From positions 1,335,599 through 1,399,598 of the forward strand of contig MU001493.1 in the NCBI GenBank assembly GCA_010093485.1: a stretch of 64,000 nt of DNA, given 5' to 3'. The position numbers and the translations under genes are program-made. Under the pieces are notes generated by a model that did no database searches, had not been told where the DNA came from, and saw nothing but the letters and a program-made list of their open reading frames with translations. This DNA is from Karstenula rhodostoma CBS 690.94 (Eukaryota > Ascomycota > Dothideomycetes > Pleosporales > Didymosphaeriaceae). Below, piece after piece: positions 9,676 to 19,500 of this stretch. The stretch's first letter is position 1. Each line of letters opens with the position of its first letter.

Positions 9676-12600
9676 ATGGCTTCTCAGGGCGGCAATCACG
9701 GTAACTTTGACTTCAACGCGGGCGCTGGCATCGACTTTACAGGATTCGGGATGCAGCCTGCCTTTAATGACTTGAAGGGTGCTGGAGAGGGTGACACTTC
9801 TCCGGCCTTCTTCTTCGGCGACGAGGGTATCGACACGACGGCCACATTTGATCATTCATTTGACACAATGTTTGCGCCCGTTGGTGACATGAACAGCACA
9901 GCGTTTGGCATGGAGCCTCTTGTATGTTCACATTCATATCATACTGGGTCGAGGGTGGACATGAACACCTTCACCACAGACGTTTGGTCATCGCATGGTG
10001 GTGCCTAGCTGACTTTGACAGGGTTTGGGTAACACCGCCGGAGATGCCTCATGGAACAATGCGTTCCCCACAACGCCTGCGCAGTCCTTCGAGTCATTAT
10101 ACACACCTCAATTCAACAAGAGGCCACTTCAGCTAGATGTACAGGACTTCCCTGCGGCGAAGCGACACGAGGTATTCTCGCCCTTTACCACAGGTTCCCT
10201 GACAGGGTCGAGCAACTGGGCGCTCGAAACCCAGCCCACTCCAGCTGCCAGCTCTGATGTCACGGGTCTGAGCGACGAAGCTGCTGACGTTTGCGCAACG
10301 TGGTTCAGCAAGTATAACGTGCTCCCGAGGTCAGTCGACTTGCTTGATGCGCTGTGTTACCCCAGGAGGAGCAATGCAAGTGCTAACTTTGTCACAGTGA
10401 CAGGCATATTGACTCCCTTGCCCAACTCACTGGCGAGTCAACAGCAGCTATCCGACAATGGTTCGGTCAAGCTTTGAAGCAGGGGATGACCGGTCAGGAT
10501 TCCGCGTACAAATCTCAGACTGGGTTTGCGCAGGACCCAATACTATTTCCGCAGTTGGCTCCTACTACAGCCGCAATCACATCACAACAACTCATGATCC
10601 CCGATGTCTCATGTACTCACGAGGGTCAAGCGGCGGCGACAACGGTCTCACAATCTCCCCTGCGAGGAGGGAAGAAAGGCTGCAACCCAACGGAGGATCC
10701 GGAGCTATTAAAGAGAGACCCGAATAAAATCTACCAGTGCACAAGAAAGTGCGGAAAGCGGTATGGACGAAAGTGCGACTGGAAGCGGAATGAGGAGGAG
10801 GGTTATCCCTCGAAAAGCTGGCTGTGCAGTAAGTCAATTTCTCCCCGCAGATAATTTCGAGCACATTTTGTCACCTTGGAATACGCATGCAAGCGCCGGC
10901 AGTGTGACGAGTAGTGTAGACTTGGATACCAGGTTGCGTACACTCGGCCTTGTATAGCTTACCCTGAGGCGGCCAACGAAATATGGTACATCCTTTTGAA
11001 CAGCACGCTAACGTTCAGCAGGCCTATGCGTCAGCGAGGGTGTCGAGCGTGTAAAGCCATGTTTCCGGAAATACCATTTCTCTCAGCATTTCAGGAACAT
11101 TCACCCTGGGCTTACTTCTGCCGACTACGAGGAGTCGTCTGTCGTGTAAGTAACACTGGCTTAGCTTGGCCTCCTCTATCGTTGAGGCATCTGAGGAGTG
11201 AAAAGCTCATTGAGTTCGCCTACATGTATTGGAACTTCGCTGACTCTCTATAGACACTCTGACACAAGCCTGCCACAGGCCGCTAGGAAGTGCGGCTTCT
11301 GCACCCACCGGTTCGTGTCTCGACAGGATCGCATCGATCATATCGCAGAGCACTTCAAAAACGGCAAGTGCATGCTCGACTGGAACGAAGAGGACGCCAA
11401 TGATTCTGATGACATGAATGACGATGACGATAATGACGACCGACCTGATAGCGGAGGCTTCGGTAATGGCAAGCCTTTCTTCCCACCGAACCATGATCCA
11501 CGTGGTTCTGGCTCTGGACCAAAGAACGACGGCAACGGCGGCGGCGGCTCTCAGCCTCCGCAGAGCGGTTTCTACCAGTTCCAGGTTTCACAACTCGCAG
11601 ACAGCGATAGTAGAGGCTTGTCGCCGGAGGTCGAGCAGCGCATTCAACAAGACTCCAAGGACAAACATCATACTAAACTATCCTTCGGATTGGACGGTGC
11701 AACGTGCAGCAAGACACCTCAAGATACACTGTGTGACGCCACCACAACACAGTGCGAAACATCCACCGATAGATGCTCAGTGCATGGCCGGCACGATGAA
11801 GCAATGAGAAACGACTCGCACACTGTGGCCGGAGATGATGTCTCCTTGCTAAGCACCGACGTTGTCCAGCTTCAGACGATACCGCCGTTCGTTCCTCCAA
11901 GCGACGGTGATCCTGCACCAGATCGCCCGAAGGCATTGATGGCAGTGTCTAATGGTAAGGAGATTGTAGATGCCAAAACAACACGCAAGTCTAATCATCA
12001 AGCAGGATCACTGACGCGTGAGACGCAAGACATCCTTGGTAGTCTCAAGCTCCTTGGCGCCGGCGGTTTTAGTACGGTCGATGAAGTTGTCCATCGCGAG
12101 ACGAGCCTACGCTTTGCCCGCAAGACGCTCAAGAATCGGGAGCGCTCCGCCATTGAAGAACTGAAGAACGAAGTCGACGTTCTCAAGAAACTCCGCCATC
12201 CTCATATCATCCGGTTCGTGGATAGCGTCCAAAAGGGCGACAGGATGTCGATCCTTTTATCACCCGTTGCAGAGACAACACTTGCCGCATGGCTTGACAT
12301 GAAGCTGCAGACCAGGCCAGACAGGCTAAGCGAGACCATTGTCACGATGATGGGCTGCCTTGCTTCGTCGATCCGATACCTCCACGAGCAGCGACCCGTT
12401 GTCAAGCACATGGACATTAAGCCCCAGAACATCCTTGTCAAGCAAGGCGAGGATATGCCACATGTGTTCTTGAGCGACTTCGGCGTCAGCTCAATTGGCG
12501 AGATCGCTGCGAACAACAAACCAATGCCACTAACACGCCAATACTGCGCGCCTGAAGTATCCGAAGGTGTCTCGCGCGAGCTCGCGTCGGACATCTGGTC

Positions 12601-14212
12601 TCTCGGCTGCGTCTTCCTCGAGATGCTAACAGTTGCCTACAAGGAAGATAATTCGCGCTGGCTTGACTTCGGCCAACTATTTGGTGGGCGCAAGGGCAAA
12701 TACTACTGGCAGGACATCCCTGCCCTACAAGGCCTGTTGACCCAATCGCTCGAGCAAGCAGCATCTCGAACTGAAGCGAATGCGACGCGCACTGTCAAAG
12801 ACATGCTCAATTCGGAGCCAGCCGGACGACCCACTGCGTCCAAGCTGACAATGGTGTTTACACCCGCACCTTGTTGTCTCAGCTGGCCCAACGAAAAGGT
12901 CGCTTATCCTGGACCCTCTGAAGAGCTCCAAACAGTGAAGACTTTCTACCAGGAAGATGGCAGAGATGCATGTGTTCATCTACAAGACGTGGATGATCAA
13001 CAGAAGCAACAAGGCGATACCGTTCACCATGCCAAGCGCTGGCTCGAAGAGTGTTCGCACGATCACGCAGATTGTCGTCACGACCTACAAGGGACTGTTG
13101 CCAACAAGACCTTACCTACACGTCTGATTGACATGTCACCAGGCGGCAATGCAGGCATCTCCGTTCGCATTGTCAATAGCGCGGACCTAGATGATCGCGA
13201 GAGTCCAGACTACGCAGCACTCAGCTACGTTTGGACAGATGACGAGCTGAAGCTCTCAACTGGTCGTCTGGACGCAATGCAACGCGATCTCCCTCGCGAT
13301 ACCCTACCCAAGGCCATCGACGAAGCCATCTCCATGGCCAAAGCCATCGGCTTCCGATACCTCTGGGTAGACAACCTCTGCATCCTCCAGGACTCTGAAG
13401 GAGACAAGCAACGTGAATCCCGTGCCATGGCAGACGTATATCGTAACGCTGTCCTCAGCATCGTGACAACACAGAAGGGCGTCGATCAACAGGCGCTTCA
13501 AGCCGCCGTCCTTCCCCTCAGCACGTACCTCACGCCTGGCTTCGCCTGGGATACCCGGGCGTGGTCGCTCCAAGAACGTCTTCTCTCGCGTAGGTTCCTC
13601 CACCTCGGCGAAGAACAGATGTACTGGGAGTGCAACGCACTCAAGGCCAGCGAGACATTCCCCCGCGGACTAGATTCTTTCCGCCACGCGCTGTCCTCGC
13701 TTCTCTGGGAGAAGGTACATACACGTGCCGACGCGCTCTCCGTCTTCCCGGGCGCCGCAAGCCTCAACCATGATCGCATGCACCCAGAGCGCAACTTCGA
13801 CGTGGAAGACACCGCAGCGAAGGCTACCGAGCGCAACGTCAATGGGAAAGGCGCCCCGTGTGCGAGAAAAGCCATGGGCTACGGCAAGATGGCGACGCCG
13901 CATCAAGGGGTCGGAAAGTTCTCTCTGCACTTGATGCGTGACTGCCAGTACATTCGGAAGGAGGGAGATGGGATCGGTGATTCTATGGAGGCCGCCCAGA
14001 TGCAGCTCCAGCTCGCGGCCTTTGAGGACCCGGATGCACGCTCAGCGCCACCGCTAGCGATCTCCGCTAGGCTAATGCACCGTCGTCAAGAACATGAACA
14101 TCCGGATAGGGAGGATCGGGGGAACGGGAGTGGGGATGGAGGACTGTATGGGAAGAATCGGAGTGGGAGGAGGAAGTATGATGAGGATGAGGATGAGGAC
14201 GTGCTGGGCTAG
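9676..14212 (+). CDS. Homeodomain-like / C2H2 zinc finger / protein kinase / HET-domain fusion protein
   Basis: Exons are 9676-9921, 10022-10329, 10398-10828, 11022-11145 and 11254-14212, giving 1355 residues. Residues about 164-215 resemble a homeodomain with recognition-helix core AAIRQWFGQ. About 297-356 is a fungal-type zinc finger region (YQCTRKCGKRYGRK, KPCFRKYHFSQHFRNIH). A C2H2 finger follows at 383-403 (CGFC...DHIAEH). Asp-rich and Gly-rich linkers lead to a kinase from about 630: G-loop GAGGFSTV (638-645), Lys660, catalytic HMDIKPQNIL (Asp757), DFG at 778-780, CAPEV and SDIWSLGCVF. A pre-HET segment (AKRWLEECSHDHADC) precedes the HET domain, about 1023-1170: DYAALSYVW, RYLWVDNLCILQD, RAWSLQERLLSRRFL. 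Zinc finger, kinase and HET lie in one uninterrupted exon, so that part of the fusion does not depend on splice prediction. The HET domain triggers growth arrest or cell death in fungal non-self recognition; the inferred role is a regulated death or stress switch. The C-terminus is charged and disordered. Confidence 0.85.
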
Positions 14213-14780
14213 CACGAGACCTTACGCATCGGAGAGCGTCAAGAGCGTATTTCCTATGTAGTTGACGAGTGTGCGCCTGCATCATGCGGTTCTAGTATGG
14301 ATACTTGTTGTCCTCGATCCTGCGTCTAAGTGTGTAAGCATGGATCAGATCTGTATGTGACAGGATTTGGTCCACGGTATCCACGGATAGCTTGTTCGTG
14401 AAGACAATGGGCCGAACACCTCCACGATGTACTGCACAAGCCTCTAGTCCCCCATTCACCATCATATTGTGCGAATACGCATGCGTCCATGTGCTGCACG
14501 GTGCATATTTTCTTCTACATCCACCTCGATGCGTACTACCTACTTCAGTAAGCACTCGATGCTTAAATATGGCGGTAATTTGTGTGCTCGGAGCGAGGAT
14601 GAATAGAAGATCTGTAGTCGGGCTGACCCAAACTTCCTAAACCGGCAGTATGAAAGCCCCGTCGATGGCAGCGCGCCGGCCGCGAACATCTTACCAACGG
14701 CAACCCCAGATCCCTGCCAAAATTTCTCGACCCAAGTCTGCGCACCTCCCACCGCTGCAACCCACGCACACTTTCTACGG

Positions 14781-14813
<33 letters not shown>
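14213..14813. other. Intergenic upstream of RRP7
   Basis: 600 bases with no recognisable gene. The last 33 bases are the CA microsatellite that abuts the RRP7 start codon. Confidence 0.6.
14781..14813. repeat. (CA)n dinucleotide repeat touching the RRP7 start codon
   Basis: About 15 CA units directly followed by aATG, so the repeat would form the end of the 5' leader of RRP7. Confidence 0.9.
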
Positions 14814-14815
<2 letters not shown>

Positions 14816-15912
14816 GGCTTCTCCCATCCCTGCCAAAAGGCGCAAAAGCACGCCCACGGCCGTCGCCGACTTCGCCATCCTCCCGCTCACGCCCCCCACA
14901 CAGCCTGGCCTTGCACCCTCGTGCGCCGACGCAAAGCACTATCTATACATCAAGGCGCACGCGCCTGCCATAGCGACCGAGTCGACCGCGCGCTCGCTCT
15001 TCCTCGCAAATGTGCCAATCGACGCCTCGGAAGCCAACCTGCGTGCGCTCTTCGCCGAGCAGCTCGGCGGTGCGCGCGTCGAAAGCGTGGAGTTTGACGC
15101 CAGCGTGCCGGCAGAGGTGGCGCACAAGCACTTCAATCCTGCAGAGGTGAAGGGCGGGAAGAACGACGGTGCCGAGAGCCGGGGGAAGAAGCGCAAGCGG
15201 GAGGAGGGCGGCAAGGCGAAGAAGAGCGACATGGTTGCCGAGGGCGTGCTGGAGGACGACGACAGCGCGCTACCGCGGGTATGGAGCGCATCGGTGCGGC
15301 GGAGCGGGTCTGGCGCCGTGGTCGTGTTCCTGGACAAGGCGAGCATGCGGGGCGCGCTGAAGGAGGTGCATGCGGCGGTTAAGTTGGGGAAAGAGATACG
15401 CTGGACGGGCGGCGAGGCCCTGGGCGTTGAACGTACGTCTACACACCTGCACCTGCACCTGCACCTGCACCTGCACCTGCATCTGCAGCTCGAGCAAGAC
15501 ACCACCTAACAGACACACAGGCTACAAGGCCCACCTTGCCCTCCTCCACCCTCCCCCTACCCTCCTCTCCTCCACCACAAACGCCTACCTCACCCAATTC
15601 GACGCCGCCGCCGCCCAACGCTCCCGCGCCCTCGCACACCTGCGCTCCGTCCCCGACGAAGACGGCTTCATCACCGTCACCCGCGGCGGCGGCCGCAGCC
15701 TCCCCGCCGCCCGCCTCGACATCGCACAGCAGAAGCAGGCCGAGCTGGAAGACCGCAAGAAGAAGAAGGGCAGCCTGGATGGCTTCTATCGGTTCCAGAA
15801 CCGCGAGAAGAGGAAGGAGCAGGAGGGTATGTTGCGGAAGCAGTTTGAGAAGGATAGGCGGAGGGTGATGGAGATGAGGGAGAGGCGGGGGAAGGTCAAG
15901 GTGGAGAGTTAG
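14814..15912 (+). CDS. RRP7: Ribosomal RNA-processing protein 7
   Basis: Exons are 14814-15432 and 15521-15912, giving 336 residues. The 88-base intron (GTACGT...CCTAAC...CACAG, phase 1) contains a CACCTG hexanucleotide array. Rrp7 is a nucleolar small-subunit processome factor (UTP-C/CURI complex) needed for 18S rRNA maturation. The N-terminal half holds the RRM-like domain (SLFLANVPIDASEANLRALF), interrupted by a Lys/Arg-rich insert (GKKRKREEGGKAKK). The C-terminus is the diagnostic Rrp7 block: DEDGFITVTRGGGR, then SLDGFYRFQNREKRKEQEG and QFEKDRRRVMEMRERRGK. The start ATG immediately follows a CA microsatellite. It converges with SWR1; stop codons are 601 bases apart. Confidence 0.92.
15444..15488. 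repeat. CACCTG hexanucleotide array inside the RRP7 intron
   Basis: About seven tandem CACCTG/CACCTG-like units, lying between the donor at 15433 and the branch site near 15506. Confidence 0.9.
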
Positions 15913-16513
15913 GGGATTGGGGAGATGTGAGGGTCGAGGAAAAGTAAAATGATTTGATACCCTAGGATTGTACCTGTGGCAGTATCGTCTCGTGTCTTGA
16001 TAGAGGATGTGTGTGGAGTCGTTATCCAAGGTATGGCGTCCTCTTCTGCGTCGCCCAGCGCCTCATCCACGGCAGCCACCCCGGCCTTGCTGGTCTGGCC
16101 TGCAAAACTGCCTCGGAACCGAAGCAAAGCTCATGCCCCGCAGGCACATGGACGAGCGCGTAGTCCCTCATCGCGTCTGTCTGGGATCAATATTGAGCCG
16201 CCCGAGGGAAGCGAAAACAGCGGAAGCCACCTTGCTTAAAACATGCAGATGATTTTCCATTCGACCACTTAATCTCGTCCATAGACGCCACCCATGCATA
16301 CTTTGTGCTTGCCCGTGATATACCTTCAAACACACCCGAACACCTAGTCGTACAGTCCCAGACCACCCTCCCTGCTTCAACACCCTACGCCTCGCAAAAT
16401 GCACCATGCTACACCACGCTACTAATACAATGCACCGAGTAACCCGACCTTCAAACGCCTCCATCCTCATTACCTCCGACACACCCATAACGAAGGCGAG
16501 AGGCCGAAGCCCC
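15913..16513. other. Convergent 3' intergenic region of RRP7 and SWR1
   Basis: 601 bases between the two stop codons. Nothing gene-like was recognised. Confidence 0.6.
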
Positions 16514-19500
16514 TCAATACCTCTTCTTCTTTTGCATACGATGCACATCCCCGCCCTTCCTGTTCCGCTTCTGCCGATCCGTCGGCGGTTTATACGGCTC
16601 CCGCCCGTACTCGTCCCTAAACCTCTCCAACATGTACTCGTCGACGTGTCGTCTCAGCCTCTCCCCGTCAATCCCTCCCGGCATCTCCTCGCCCAGCTCG
16701 CTCCCCACTCTCGTCGCCCCGCCCGGTGTCGCCGCCGCGCTCTCGCTAAAGTCCACCTGGTCATCGTGGATCTCATCGACAATCTCCTTCTGCGCAACCG
16801 TCGCGGCGGCCATGTCCTCGGTGTCTTCAACAGTCCCCATGACACGCGCGTCGCCTAGGAGGCCTGCTTTTTCGCCGAGCACGCGGTCCATGGCTGCACC
16901 GGCTTCGTCGCCGAGGCCATCGTCGATGGCGTCACGCCAGGTCCCGCGATTGAAGGTGTCGGTTGTGAAGTCGCCCTTCTGAATGATGACGTCGTCGAGA
17001 AGGCGCTTCTGGTTGCTCTTGCGCAGAATGTTGGCTTCAATGGTATACTCCGAGACGAATTTGTAGATGTGGACGTCGCGCGTTTGGCCGATGCGGTGGG
17101 AGCGGTCCTGACATTGCTTGTCCATCGCGGGGTTCCAGTCGAGGTCGTAGAAGATGACCGTGTCTGCGCCTGTGAGATTGATGCCGAGACCTCCGGATCG
17201 GGAGGAGAGGATGAAACACAGGATGCGGGGGTCGTTATTGAAGCGATCGGTTAGAATCTGCCGCTGCTCAATCTTTGTGGCACCGTCGAGGCGGAGATAG
17301 CGGTGGCCATGGATGTTGAGGAACTGCTCGAGGATGTCGAGAACTTTAGTCATTTGGGTGAAGATAAGTGCGCGGTGGCCGCCTGCCTGAAGGTCCCTGA
17401 GGAGAGTTGCAAGTCGTTGCAATTTACCGCAGTCATATTGCAAGAGACGTTTGTCAGGAAAAGCAATGGACTGGCGGATGCGGGACTCGTGGAAAGGGTC
17501 TCGTCGGCGGACCATCTCCGAAGATCGTACAAGCTGTACACCAGTGTTAGATAACGTCAAAGGAGCCAACTCCTCGGCCGCAACCGCTGGAGTAACACAC
17601 GTGAAGCGTGTGACGAGCGGCTCGAGAGCTTCGGCACGTTCCTCCAGAGTGGGTATCATCTCGGTGAACGCGTTGATCTTCTGCTGATGCCACAATGAAG
17701 CGAGAGCGGGACGGAGCGGTTGACGGAAGCCCAATCTTCCCCGGCGACCTTCTTTGATCCCAACGACGGGGGGCAGAGACACAGGTGCATGCCCGAAAGG
17801 ATTTGGTTGATGATATTGCATACCCGGAGGATACGCTGGGTTGTATGGTGCCTGCGGAGGCCTAGTGATTTGCTCTTCTGGTTCACGAGCACCAAACGCA
17901 TAGCTCTCGTAATCCAGGGTGAGCCGATCAATCAGACCCTTACCGTATATGGGCAAGAACTGTGTCCGGGCACGAGTAAGCTTGAGGCATACCCGAAGAT
18001 GATCTCGGACAGCAATTCTTTCCCTGTTTGCCATGTCCGCAAGAGCAGACTGAACAGAAGATGGTCCTGATTCGGCAGCTTTCTTGATACGGCGTGTGTG
18101 GACTTCGATAAGATCCTCCAGCGGACGTGTAGCTCGGATTTGTTGCGACCTCCGAGCTTGTAGCATCGAAGTGCGCTCACGGTGCGCAAATACCAGATTC
18201 AGTGCATCCAAGTTGACTCGCTTCTCTTCCATACTTTCCGACAGTCGTTTCCGGATGAGAAGATCCTTGACTTCGAAACGGGCAGCAACTGACTTTGGCA
18301 TGGCCATGGAGGTCACGATGGCTCTGGTCTCGAACAGGTCAGGGTGGTTGCAGACTTTTCGGAGTGACATTAAGCAGTTGATAATTGACATGTAGTTCCC
18401 GGACGACAATATCTCCTTGGTCGATGCGCGGCCCATGAACCCGTCATACAATTGTCGCTGTCGCTTGGACAACTTGCAGTACACTACGTGTTCGTACTTC
18501 CCTGGCATTTGCTTTTCAACGTCCGCCTTCAGTCTACGTAGGAGATAAGGACGTAAGACCTCATGGAGTTTCTTGACGATCTTCTGAGCTTCTGCGTCCA
18601 GCTGTTGCCGTCCTTGGTCTAGGATTTGTGAAGTTGGGTTTTTGAGGGCCATCGTGAATTCTTCCAAACCGGCAATGCGGCCTTCACCAGCAAAGCCGGC
18701 TGGCATCAGGAAATAGAGCAGCGACCAAAGCTCGTCGATGTTGTTCTGTAGAGGTGTACCCGTCAAGAGCAAACGTCGCTCGGTCCGAAGATTCAGCATA
18801 GTCTGCCATCGTTGAGACTTGAAGTTTTTGATGTTGTGAGCCTCATCAAGAACGAGATACTGCCACGCGCGCATCTTGAATGCTGCAGCATCCTGTAGGA
18901 TAAGCTGGTACGAGGTGATGACGACGTTAATCATGTCCCGGCCTGTGTTGCGCCAGCCAACACGCTTTCTCTTTCGCTCGGCGATGTCTCCGTAGTACGT
19001 GAGGATCTTGAAGCCTGGCAAGAACTTCTTGAACTCCATCTCCCAATTCAGCATGACACTGGTGGGAACGACGACAAGATGTGGGCCCCACTTCTGTCGA
19101 TAGACAGCGACGTATGCCAGCACAGATATAGTCTGAATAGTCTTGCCCAAGCCCATCTCGTCAGCTAGAATTCCGTTTGTATCAGATTCGTACAGATTGG
19201 CAAGCCAATCGAGACCGTCATGCTGGTATTCGCGCAGTGTACCTCGTAGAAGTGATGGTATCTCAACGCGCGGAGGTTCAGACGGATGCCGGGAGCGACC
19301 TCCAATGATGGCCTTTTCGGGCACAGTCTCAGTTTCTCTCTCGGGCTCGCGTGCGTCGAGTTCCATGGGATCGGGCACATCTTCAGAGGTATCATCGCGT
19401 AAAACTGAATCCATACCCGCAGTATCGACATTTGCTGGCGTGCCGTTGGTGTCCGGAATAACACTGACGTCCTTCTCCTTTTCAATTTCATGGACTCCAT

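Noticed and set aside
15439..16029. 196-codon frame antisense to RRP7
   Set aside because: It reads the CACCTG array as a Gly/Ala repeat and mirrors coding sequence; no family signal.
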